A stretch of 64,000 nt of DNA from Boesenbergia rotunda (Eukaryota; Streptophyta; Magnoliopsida; Zingiberales; Zingiberaceae), in assembly GCA_024364735.1 (NCBI GenBank), contig JAGFNQ010000877.1:482595-546594 (forward strand), given 5' to 3'. Below are positions 1 through 10,106 of this stretch, piece by piece (the first letter of the stretch is position 1; every line of letters begins with the position of its first letter). The position numbers were made by a program, and so were the translations under genes. A model generated the notes under the pieces. That model made no database searches and was not told the DNA's origin. It saw nothing but the letters and a program-made list of their open reading frames with translations.

Positions 1-1261
1 ATACCGCAGATCACGCAAGGGGACTGTAAGGAAGCAGCAGGAGGGCATAAGTAGCAGGAGGGTATAAGCCTGTGTGCTTATACCATTGTATAAAGTTTCG
101 GTCCCATAAAGAACACCGTTTAAAGTTATGTAACAGCAATTGTTACTAAGAGTTTAAATGATAACCCTTTTCATTTAAGCATGAAATAGATACAATGTTC
201 TTTATTAATGAAGGAACAAAATAACAATTATCCAATTCTAAGACAAGTCCAGTAGGGAGCTTTAGCAAATATGTTCCGATGGCAACAGCAGCAATCTTTG
301 CTCCATTTCCAACTCGCAAATTCGCTTCTCCCTTGACGAGTCTTCTTCTATTCCTTAGCCCCTGTATGTCATTACATATATGTGAGCTACACCCAGTATC
401 AAGTACCCAGGTGGACGAGGAAATAGAGTGACATTCAATAATGAAGATACCTGAAGAGGATGGGGCATCCGATGCCTTCATCTTCAAGGACTCAAGATAA
501 ACCTTGCAGTTTCTTCGCCAGTGACCCTCCTTGCTGCAGTGATGGCAAGTGTCTTTTGGTGCCTTTTCAGTCTTTTTGGCCTTTTTCTTCTTTCCCTTAT
601 TCTGATCTTTGGGCTTCCTCTTAGAGCCTTTCTTTGAGGAACCAACTAACAGTACCGTCTTCTGATCCTGCTTTACAGAAGGCTCTATAGTTTTCAGCAG
701 GTTGAGCAACTCAGGAATGGTAGTCTCCAGCTTGTTCATCCGATAGTTCATCACAAATTGTGAGTAACTCTTAGGCAAACAATGCAGAATTAAGTCAACA
801 CTTAGTTCGTGATCCATTGCAAATCCGAGTGTGCCTAGTCGCTCAATGTACCCCAACATCTTCAACACAAACTGTGAGACAGAAATGCCTTCCTGCATCT
901 TAGAGGTGAAGAGGAGTCTGGAGACCTCAAACCTTTCGGATCTTGCCTGCTCGTCAAACAGCTCATGAAGATGGAAGATGATGGTATGAGCATCCATATG
1001 GTCATGCTACTTTTGCAGCTCAGGTACCATAGCGGCCAGCATGATGCAACTCGCAAGTTCAGAATCGGCTATATGTTTCTGATAGGCCACTAACTGGTCT
1101 GGGGTTGCATCTTCTGGAGGATGGTTGGGAAGTTGTTCTTCAAGGACATAAGCAAGCTTTTCTGCCTTAAGGACTATCCTCAGGTTTCGAAGCCAGTCCA
1201 TGAAGTTTGGCCCAGTCAGCTTATTGGTGTCCAAAATGAAACGCAAATTCAGAGAAGACAT
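1..1261 (-). pseudogene. Ty1/copia gag-protease fragment, element A, broken
   Basis: Minus-strand start of a copia polyprotein that runs off the left edge. The Met at 1261 begins an N-terminal gag domain containing LTGPNFMDWLRNLRIVLKAE, typical of plant copia gag. An in-frame TAG at 1007-1009 interrupts it; the same frame resumes at once and runs to 146. In that second part a CCHC zinc knuckle (CHHCSKEGHWRRNC, about 507-548) is followed by an aspartic protease start (DTGCSSHICN, about 363-392) and a strand-rich protease body. Near 145 the frame shifts, and copia-like sequence continues in another frame towards base 1. The DTG protease and gag sequence differ from the Sirevirus elements elsewhere in the window, so this is another copia lineage (Tork/TAR/Angela-like; lineage not certain). 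With one nonsense and one frameshift visible it is not functional. Confidence 0.85.
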
Positions 1262-3113
1262 GATCAAGTGATTATCCGAGAAATACAAATTGAGCTTATG
1301 TGAGAAGAATGATAAAGAATGCATCAATATACATTAATTAAATCCTATTTATTTTTTAAATTGAATAACTCTTTTTATCAATTCGGGAGATCGTAGGAAC
1401 ATCTCCAAATAGGTTGATATCCAACCATAGGTAAGAACAACCATGGCTAGAGTCCATCAAGTTATTCTTAGCTATGAAGGTAGGTAATTATACCGATTAC
1501 ATATTATCCATATGTAACTATCACATTATGCTATCAACTAATTGAATGTTTGCATAAATCATTGGGTTGTTAACTCATTAACAAGTATGCAACAATATAC
1601 ATAGCACCCAACTTCACCTCTCTTTACATCGACCTTGGCTGTGGCACAACAAATCGATGCTCCATGCTTAAGGCTGACCCATTAATCAAGAAATAGTTTT
1701 AATATGGTTGGAGCTCATTCAACCGTTTAGTCAGGCTTGGATGTGTCCAACAACCAAAACTAAGGATTGACCTCTGACTCCAACTATATTAATCATAAAC
1801 TAATTCCATGGTTTGAACATGTTGAGGTTCAAGCTGGGCATGGATGTGTCCATCAACCCAAATGAGAAACAAAACTTCGGTTCTAACCATAATAACGGAA
1901 GGTGTTGGCCATAATATTTTGTAAGGGGTTTTGGGTCTCATCCTTTTCCTTTTAAGCACATTCATGACATATAATTATGTCATGTTCTAACGATTTCCTT
2001 AATAAAGTATGTATGTGACTTAATTTATCAAGTCTTATTAATTGAATTAGGAACCGGATTTCTTAATTCTAATATCATACTTTATTCAAGGAATTGTTTT
2101 GGGAAACAATTTCCTAAATTGTCATAATCAATTTCAAAAATAATATGTTTAAGACTTTGATTTCTCTAAATCAAATCTTATTAAATTAAGAGACAGATTC
2201 CCTTAATTCAACCACATATTATTTACATGAAAATCTTATTTAAGGAAATAAACTCTATAGCAAATAATTTTCCTAATTAATTTTGGAGACAACAATATGT
2301 AAAAGCATCACCTCATAAATCAAATAAGGAAATTATCGTTTGAGAATCACCTCAAAAAGTTCCAAGATTTGATCACATATTTTATTTATGGATAATTAAT
2401 TACAATAAATTATTTACTTTGGGTGACTCCCCGAAGCACTCCCCAAAGAAAAGAAATTTGTTGTAAATCTAATTTGGCCTGCTCCCCGAGGCATAACCAA
2501 ATTAAACTTGACAATTAAAAAACTTGTTAATAATATAATTTGGATGGCTCCCCGAGGCCTACCCAAATCAATTTTAACAATTCATATTCAAAATAGGAAA
2601 TTAAATTATAACAACTAACTTTAATTTGGGTGGCTCCCCGAGGCACTCCCCAAAGTAAAGAATTTTGTTAATAATTTAAAAACCAATTTGAATTTAATTG
2701 TCAATTAATATTTCCATAAAATGTCTAGACTTTCATGAAAAGAAAGTGCCTAAAATTACGAGCTTTCCATAAATGGAAAGTTTCCAAAATTAAAATGTTT
2801 TCAGAATTATTGTAAGTTTCTAGTACAAAGAAAACTTACGTATTTCCAAAATTGGAAAATTTCCAAAAATTAGGAAATTTCCAAAATTGGAAAGTTTCCA
2901 AAAATGGAAAGTTTTTACAGTTATCATAAAATTTCAGAAACAGAGATATTTCAAAAGTTTGCGAAATTTCAAGAGGATTTCCGTACATTGAAATTCCTAA
3001 ATCTAAAATTTACCATAATTGAAAAGTTTCCATAATTGGAAAATTTTCTAAAATTCAGATCATGACAAAGTTTTCCGCAAAACAATTATATGATTATGTC
3101 GAACACTAACCGA
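1262..3113 (-). other. Long untranslated leader of element A
   Basis: About 1.85 kb between the gag start and the primer-binding site, on the minus strand. I see no credible ORF. It is AT-rich and has two repetitive zones: about 2405-2660 has four spaced copies of a block containing CTCCCCGARGC next to AATTTGG, and about 2730-3060 has many short copies of GGAAAGTTTCC/AAATTTCC-like words. A leader of this size is long for copia but is bounded cleanly by gag on one side and the PBS on the other. Confidence 0.6.
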
Positions 3114-3124
3114 CTCTGATACCA
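3114..3124 (-). other. Primer-binding site of element A
   Basis: On the minus strand this reads TGGTATCAGAG, complementary to the 3' end of plant initiator Met-tRNA. It lies one base from the LTR edge (3126), so the LTR to its right is the 5' LTR of a minus-strand element. Confidence 0.85.
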
Positions 3125-3680
3125 CTGTTGGGACCGGGTGCATGCCGACGCGGACACGTATTGTAATTGTTACATAATTACATGCAGCGGAAACAAAAGC
3201 ATGAATAATTTCCTAAATTATTCTAACACATATCCTAAGCATGCAATGTCTTCACATAATCATAATATAAAATTTTTTGCAGAAAAGGAAATTACTCTAG
3301 GAATTACCTTGCGTAACTTGGAAGAAGGGACGAGATCCAACCGTTAGCGTCCCTTGAAAGATCCGCCTCTATTCGTATCCACACCGAGTATCGTCGGGAT
3401 GACTTCACTAAGCCACGAGTTTCGTGTTCACGAGAACTACTAGATTCTCCGTGAACATGACGAAAACCGAGAGAGTAATCAAATCGAAAAACTCACCACC
3501 AAGGTTAGCCGAAGAGGAAGATCGTCGCAAGGAAGAACTTCGTCGCCTTGATGCTTCTCCTTATGCTCACGGCAAGAAGAAAGAAGGAAGGCCTATGGCC
3601 GACCAAGAGAGAGGGAGAGAAGAAGAGGAGAGAGCCCAAGCAAATCTTGGATGGATCGTCTTCTATGGCACCCCTTGGGT

Positions 3681-3691
3681 CCTTTATATAG
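3681..3691 (-). promoter_or_regulatory. Probable TATA box in LTR A
   Basis: Minus strand reads CTATATAAAGG. The same motif lies at the matching place in the two solo A LTRs (10758-10768 and, one base shorter, 49935-49944). This would put the transcription start about 0.5 kb before the LTR end, on the PBS side. Confidence 0.5.
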
Positions 3692-3848
3692 GGAGAGATT
3701 TCTTAATTCCCAAGCGAACCTCTCCTTGATTATGGAATAATTTCTCAATCAACCCATAATCAAGGCTCTCATGATCAAGCTTCTTCTTCTTGATTATGGA
3801 ATAATTTCTCCATCAATCCATAATCAAGGCTCTCTTTCTTTTGGCATG

Positions 3849-3985
3849 ATTATATAAAATTTATAAAACAAACCAACCATTGGTTCATTATATAAAAATT
3901 TATAAAACAAACCAACTCATGGTTCATTATATAAAAATTTATAAAACAAACCAACTCATGGTTCATTATATAAAAATTTATACAA
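3849..3985. repeat. Tandem AT-rich repeat inside LTR A
   Basis: Three to four copies of a roughly 39-bp unit containing ATTATATAAAAATTTATAAA followed by CAAACCAAC and CATGGTT. The two other A LTRs lack this exact array and have a looser ATTTATAAA-rich tract at the same place. Confidence 0.7.
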
Positions 3986-5296
3986 AATTTATATAACCTT
4001 TTATAAAATTAGCCATATCCTCTTATGGTGGTGGCTGGCCATGACAAGAAGAGAGGAGGCCCCCTTCCTTGGCCGGCCCATCTAACCCCAATTGGATCAA
4101 ATCCCTTAATGAATTAAACTTATTTAATTCACCCATTAAGTCTTTAAAAGACTTAGTCATTCTATGCTTCCGATGCGTCTGAAATAAATTCAGTTTTGAC
4201 TATTGTTTGGACTTACCAAAAATAGTCTATCTCGATTGGAGAATCCAATTCTCAACTCATTTTAAATCCTTCGAATTACTCGTTATGCGTGTGACCAAAT
4301 AGGCTTTCAATTTATATTGGTCGTCCATAATTAACTAGTTAATTATAGAACGATCATGAGTAGCACCTAGTAGTACATCATGATCCCCAATTAATTGAAA
4401 GATCAACGGTTGACCTCAGAAATGATTCTGAAACTCTTCAGCAGCTATAATGAATCGTGTCCCATTCCCTTCACCATCTTATACCCACTTGGTTCAGGAT
4501 ATGGTCTATATGTGTCAGTCCCCACTAGGCTGACTACGTTACACCTAGCCCAAGTAACGTTTCCTCATCCTATGTATTCTAATTACTCTCATGTATTTAA
4601 GAGATTCATACTCTGAACATGTCATGCTCTAGCTAGAGGCTTCGAGTAACAATCTGACGATAGGCCTCGGGTATACAACTCCTGCAAGGAGTGGTGAATC
4701 CTTTGTAGGTTGTTCAAACATCTTCGGGCACTTCGGCTTATACCCAATCATCCTGGGTCCACACCTCCTTGGAGATGCTTACTTAAGATGTCAAAGTATA
4801 AGTCTCCATAACCAAGATGACTTGAACACCGCAAGTCAAAGGAATATCGCACATAAGCTGCAGTCAGAACTTCACTGACATATCTATATGTAGACTACCA
4901 TATGAAGTTTTACAGTCAGTCACTCCAAAGAACTAGTTCTCTTAACTAGCATTCATGTTTATCTCCGGACATCTCAATGTCACCAACCAGTGAGAATCAG
5001 CTGATTAGAGAATAACCTATGCTAGTCTCAACAGAATTGATAGTATCCGTATTTATCAATTCATCGACTAGGGACAATTTCAATACTTCACAATTGCACA
5101 TATAGAGATAATCACTAGTTGTGAATTCATCACAAATTCTCTAATGCTGTGAATTGTATTGCGGACATTCAGTAAATGAGCTTAAGATCTTAATCAAATA
5201 ATCATGTTTACTCAAATAGTGAATATTCATTTATTAAAATAAATGATTACAATCATAAGGCGATTGCGTTAGGACACTTCTCTCATTTCACTAACA

Positions 5297-8144
5297 CTTA
5301 TATACTGTCAGGCACCTGAGTTCATTGGGGCGCCCGTAAGGACACGGGCACCCAAGTCAGAGGTCAGCTTTTTGGCAGACTTCACTGCCTTGGATGAAGA
5401 CAAAGACCTAGGCGCCTGATAGGTCACGAGCGCCCGATAGGTCACGGGCGCCCAGGTCAGTTAGGTAGGGTTGATAGCTTTTGCTGTCTTGGTCGAAGAG
5501 AAAGTCGGGGGCGGCCAACAGGTCACGGGCGCCCGAGATGACCATGGTTTAACGATTGACCAGTTTGACCATTTGACCAGGTTTGACTGTTTTGACCAAC
5601 TAACAATTAGGTCAATTAAGCTCTAAATTGCATGATTCAATGTTTTTACTTGACAAAAGTACAAAAATCAGATGAATTTGAGTTAGATCCTAACCATCTC
5701 ACCCAGTCTATGGTTATCAATCACGTTAACCTTATGGGTTTTGTGAGACAGGTTTTAATAAAAGTAAAGATTTTATTTTGAAAAACATGATTAATTTTGA
5801 AAGGTTGAATTAATTTTAGAAACAATTAAGTTTTAAATTTATTTTGAAAAATGGTTGAATCTAAGATTAATTGAAATTTGTGTTAGATTCAAATCTGATA
5901 ATAGTAAAGTGAATTTGATTTTCAATAATCGGCTTCCAGGTCTTGGCGAGGCACTAGGCCTTCTTTGGTCGTAGCCTTATTAAATCATCAACCCTTTCCT
6001 TGACAAAGCCTTTTATTGAAAATTTATCTTCAAGTTACTCCTTGAAAGATTTTGGTCTAACTAGTTTGGGTCTTGGATCGGTAGCTTCGGCTAGTTCCGC
6101 CAAAATGGCTTCCGTAATGTTCTATCATCTCACCTCCACCCAAAACTATGTTGTTCAAATTTCAGTTAAATCGTTTCAGTCCTTAGTCTAACCAGTCCTA
6201 GGTCTAAACATGATAATTTGCAGAAATAAATAAACAATCAGGCATGCAATTAAAATTAAGGAGTAAAAGAAATTTATCTAATTATAAAAATTATTTTTAA
6301 ATTGGCTCCCCCTGGACTAAAGCCACGATAATGATTAGGCAAGATGTGAATCTTGTCCTTGGGGATCCAATACTGATTTGGTCCAGCTTGGTTGTTCAAG
6401 CATAGCTTGGGTACCCATGCTTGAATTTTGGCTTTTGATTGGTTCAACATAGCATAATATGACCGTTATCTCGATTTGGTGCGATACCCTAACCCAGATC
6501 AATTTAGAACGGACTTCTGTTTTCCAAGGATCATGTCAAGACCCTTGGAACCTGAAGTAAATCGTTCTAAAGCCACTTTGAGGTCCTTGACTTGAGTTTT
6601 CAAGGAGGAGTTCTCTTTCTCAAGCTTTTCAACTTGAGTAGAGGTTCCTTGTTGAACTTTCTCGGTCAAGGATCTAGAGTCAACTACCTCTTTCAGGAGT
6701 TTTACTTCCTGTCAGTGGGACTCGACTCGGATTTTGGCTTTCGCCAAGTTACGAGATAAGTACGCTATTAATTTTGATAATTCAATTTTGGAATAACCAC
6801 TTACCGTTATTTGGCCGTTTTCCAAGATTGTGAGCCTTCCGTCGTCCGGCTCCGATTCCGATCTGGTGTCGATGTCTTCCGAAGCAGTTAAGGCGAGAAG
6901 GTTTGACTGTGGGGCCTCTTCTTCCTCTTCGGAGGAAGATTCGTCCCATGTGGCTTGAAGAGCCTTCTTCCTTCGAGTCTTCTTGGCTTTCTTTAGATTA
7001 GGGCACTCTGATTTGTAGTGTCCCTTCTTGTTGCATTCGTAGCAGGTCACATTTGGTTTGGTCTTTGAAGATTTGGGTTCAGCTGGATCTTCTTTTCTTC
7101 GGCTGGCTTTCCTTCTATTGGTCTGATGCTTCAGCTCCTTGTAGTAGTCCCGGGCTAGCCGAACCAACTTGGGTCGATCTCCTTCACTATCTTCTGAGTC
7201 CGAGTCTGAGTCAGACTCGAGTGCAGGTTGAGGCTTTTTCTTGGCTACCTTTCCTTGGGGTTTACCTGCAAGAAAAGCAATACCTTTCTCAGCCAAAGTG
7301 CAGTTAGTCTATTCGTGTAATTCTAACTGAAAACAATTCATCTAACTTAATTTTTGAGAGATCCCTAGAAACCTTGTAAGCATCTACCATAGATGCCCAT
7401 AGAGTATTTCTTGGGAAAGCATTTAAGGTATACCTGATAAGGTCACGGTTTTCTACCTTGTGACCGATTGTGTGCAGACCGTTCATCAGCTCCTGGATTA
7501 TGGCGTGGAGTTGTGCTGCTGATTCGCCCTCATTCATCTTTATGGTGTAGAGTCTGTTCAGCAACAGATCCCTTTCGCTGATTCTGGTGTCGGAGGTGCC
7601 TTCGTGCAGCTCAATCAGTTTTCTCCAAAGTTCTTTAGCATTGTTGAAGGGACCCACCCGGTTCTTCTCTTCCTTGGTTAATCCGCACTGCAACGTCTGG
7701 GTTGCTTTTGCATCAGCCTTGATCTTTTTCTTCAGTAAGGCGTCCCATTCTGAGTAGTGCTGTGCCACTCCTTCAGCGTTCTTGGGGATTTCCAGACCAG
7801 ATTGGATTATGATCCACATATCCACCTGAGTTTTCAGGTGGACTTCCATCCGACTCTTTCAATAGGAGAAATCTTCTCACTGAAGAGTGGTGGTTTGGCT
7901 ATGCTGAAACCCACTTGCATGGCCATATTAATTTTTGAAAAAATAAGAAAAATAGAGAAATTTATCCCAAGACTTGGTCTTGGATTAGTAGTCTGGAAAA
8001 AAATTAATCAAAGAAAAAAGACGATCGAGTGGTGTTGCACCAACCTCGATTAACGAGAAAAATTTGAAAAAAAATTAAAATAATTTCGTAAAAATCTGAA
8101 AAAAAAACTCTCAAATTGGTGGTTGCACTAGATTTGAGCCACCC
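5297..8144 (-). mobile_element. Interior of B element, left part (gag and non-coding)
   Basis: Minus-strand interior of a B-family element whose PBS and 5' LTR lie to the right (8145 onward). It holds a decayed gag (6330-7920) and then about 1 kb of non-coding DNA. Blocks near 5700-5760 (TCTCACCCAG...) and 5930-6010 (GGCTTCCAGGTCTTGGCGAGG...) recur in the same order in the B copies at 16600-17350 and, inverted, 60780-61010. The stretch 5297-5560 is rich in GGGCGCCC and resembles the GC-rich part of B LTRs; I see no such stretch at this place in the other B copies. No protease, integrase or RT is visible. The left continuation was displaced by element A. Confidence 0.65.
6330..7920 (-). pseudogene. 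Sirevirus-type gag of B element, broken
   Basis: Start Met at 7920. After a small frameshift near 7860 the capsid-like domain runs 7849-7340 (motifs TLQCGLTKEEKNRVGPFNNA, WRKLIELHEG, FPRNTLWASMVDAYKVSRDL). A second frameshift lies near 7300. The next part (7296-6712) has an acidic Ser/Asp/Glu tract, basic stretches and a CCHC knuckle (CYECNKKGHYKSEC). A TGA follows near 6711, then a Leu/Lys/Glu-rich coiled coil and the gag tail GSKGLDMILG...SGLGY, with two more stops. The tail motif also occurs in the gag of C, D and the C-like element at 53476-54924. No protease follows it. Role when intact: capsid/nucleocapsid protein forming virus-like particles and binding the element RNA. Confidence 0.8.
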
Positions 8145-8156
8145 GCTCTGATACCA
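8145..8156 (-). other. Primer-binding site of B element (5297-9091)
   Basis: Minus strand TGGTATCAGAGC, two bases from the LTR edge at 8159. It defines the LTR to the right as 5' and the element as minus-strand. Confidence 0.85.
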
Positions 8157-8158
8157 CT

Positions 8159-9091
8159 TATTGGATCGAAGAAAACAATAGAGGGGGGGGGGTGAATATT
8201 GTTATGAAAATTTTTCGGGCAGTCAAAGAATATGCGCAGCGGAAAGAAATAAAGTACACAAGAACAGAAGTCGATTTTTACTTAGTTCGGAGTCGCGGTC
8301 GGCTCCTACTCCAAGGCCCATGGTCCTTGACCATTTACTTTGGGCAATTCTATGATCACGATAAAAGATTTACAATTTAAGTACAGAAGTAGATCAGAAA
8401 ATTAAAATTCCTACACTTTTTGATACCGATGCCCGAGGTAGATCGAATTCTGGAGCAGAGGGTCATCAACAGCGCTAGAATCTCGAAGTCGGAGTTTGTC
8501 AGAGCGTAGCGCTTGAACGAAAAGCTTTGAAGAGTTGAGAGCAAGTTGTGTTGAAGCATTGGGGGTGAACCCCCTTTTATAGTGCTCATACGGGCGCCTG
8601 TGACGTTGGGGGCGCCTGACACGTGGTCTTCCCTGCGCGAATCCTTATCCGCGGGCTCGGTTAGCGATTATCCATCTTCACTCAAGCGCCTGAGCTGATG
8701 GGGGCGCCCGTGACCTCACGGGCGCCTGATCCGCCTTGGTCCAGTGGCTTCGCACTTGTGTTTTGGGTTTTGCCTTCACGCTTGGGCTCCCGTATCCATA
8801 CGGCGCCTGAGCCCATTCGGGCGCCTAATTCCTTCCGGGCGCCTAGGCTCAGTGAAGCACCTCTCTTGCAACGACCAGTCCTTCGACCCTGCAACTAAGG
8901 TTAGTACCAAAAACACAACAAGTATTAATTACAGTCGTAGCTGTCTTGGTTCTGACTTTGGGTCTCCAAATGGAACTCTAGGTCGAACCAACGCCTACTG
9001 TTCCTTCGACGGGGAACGCGTCCTGACCTACTCCTCTCAGGAGAGTTTACCTTTTGCCAACCGGCTCCTCCGGATGGACTTTAGCCCAATC
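8159..9091 (-). mobile_element. 5' LTR of B element, first part
   Basis: Begins TATTGGATCGAAG (the usual TG has become TA), then AATAGAGGGGGGGGGGTGAATAT as in other B LTRs (lengths of the G run differ). It contains GC-rich palindromic words (GGCGCCCGTGACC/CACGGGCGCC), a minus-strand TATA (CTATAAAAGGGG, about 8571-8582), and the conserved GGTTCTGACTTTGGGTCTC block. It stops at the CAATC target site, where element C is inserted, and resumes at 31273. Combined LTR length is about 1257 bp. Confidence 0.8.
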
Positions 9092-10027
9092 TATTGAGGC
9101 AATCGGCCCTAAAATGATTGGAAGATCATGGTTTTGATATGTGGTGTGTGAATATATTTAAGGTTAGAGTGTTATGTTGTATTTGATATATGTGATTGAG
9201 TTTGCAGGACTTGGAGAATCACACATGGTGAACATATCCGAGGACGAGAGCCAAGGGAGGAGGACTCCAGGGGCAAGTCGGGAAGTGGACTTCAAGGGCA
9301 CACGTAAAGGGTGGCATGGAGGTAAGCCAAGGAAAGGCTTGTATGTGCATCCGAGGGACGAGAGCCAGAGGAAGATGACTTCAAGGGGCGAGCCAAGGAG
9401 TAAACCTGAAGGCACACGTAAAGGAGTATGTGAAGAATGGCTGGGAGTGAGTGGGCAGTCGACTGGCCAGAGGCAGTCGACTGCCAAAACTCACAGAAGG
9501 TTTTCAGCCTTCTACCAGTCGACTGGGCCAGAGGCAGTCGACTAGTGTACCCCAAACACTAGCCGTTGGCGAGCTGTTGGCTAGCAATTAATGCTAGGCC
9601 AATCGACTGTCCAAGGGGCAGGCGACTGGTGCGAGGCTGGACAGACTGCGATTTTGTCCTGTTCTCTTATAAAAGGAGGATCTTTTTGCACGTGAACGGT
9701 ATGGTTCCGTACTGTAACGAAGTGCTGCTCGTGCAAAATGTCTTCTCATCTTCCTCTCTCTTCAATCACTATATTCTGTAAAGAGGAAGACAACACTGCT
9801 GTAAAGGTTTCTCCACCTGAAGGAGATTTTTCATAGTGAAGGTGGTGTACGTCCGTGGATCCTTGGATTAGTCACCCATTTGGGTGGATACCAAGTAAAT
9901 TCTGATTGTTAACATTGTTTTTATTGTACTTTGCATATTATTGTTTCCGCTGCGCTAACAACCTTGTAGAGATTCAACGATAAGTGCTATTCACCCCCCC
10001 CCCTCTAGCACGTCAGACGATCTATCA
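9092..10027 (+). mobile_element. 5' LTR of element C, 936 bp
   Basis: Matches 30405-31267 over its length. Starts TATTGAGGCAATCGG (3' copy TGTTGAGGCAATCGA) and ends CTATCA. It holds several CAGTCGACTG-type palindromes (about 9455-9545 and 9600-9630), a TATA box and a U5 end with CTATTCACCCC...CTCTAGCA. The 5' copy has extra CAGTCGACTG and GAGCTGTTGG segments, so the LTRs have diverged by small indels as well as substitutions. The element is therefore not recent. Confidence 0.9.
9667..9676 (+). promoter_or_regulatory. Probable TATA box, 5' LTR of C
   Basis: TTATAAAAGG, repeated at 30910-30919 in the 3' LTR. Conserved surrounding sequence (CTGTTCTC before, GGA after). It would start transcription near 9700, leaving about 330 bp of R-U5 before the PBS. 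Confidence 0.6.
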
Positions 10028-10029
10028 GT

Positions 10030-10040
10030 TGGTATCAAAG
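10030..10040 (+). other. Primer-binding site of element C
   Basis: TGGTATCAAAG, a one-base variant of the initiator Met-tRNA complement (TGGTATCAGAG), two bases after the LTR end at 10027. Confidence 0.8.
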
Positions 10041-10106
10041 TCGGTTCATTTTGGAAGAACTCACCGTCAACTGGAGCAAAGTGAAATGGCATTTCAAGAG
10101 GGATAC

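Larger units (their letters stand above)
3126..5296 (-). mobile_element. 5' LTR of element A (copia), 2171 bp
   Basis: Bounded by TGTTGGGACC at the left and CACTAACA at the right, and next to a PBS on its left. Closely related LTRs occur at 10107-12394 and 49272-51571, sharing the start (TGTTGGGACCGGGTGCATG), the middle and the end. No coding capacity; short ORFs inside are not conserved in the other copies. The right-hand 5-bp flank is CTTAT; the partner flank is outside the window. The element sits in the interior of a minus-strand B element, so it is younger than that B. Confidence 0.85.

Noticed and set aside
3424..3729. 101-residue Arg/Glu-rich frame
   Set aside because: It lies in LTR A and is not kept in the two other A LTRs.
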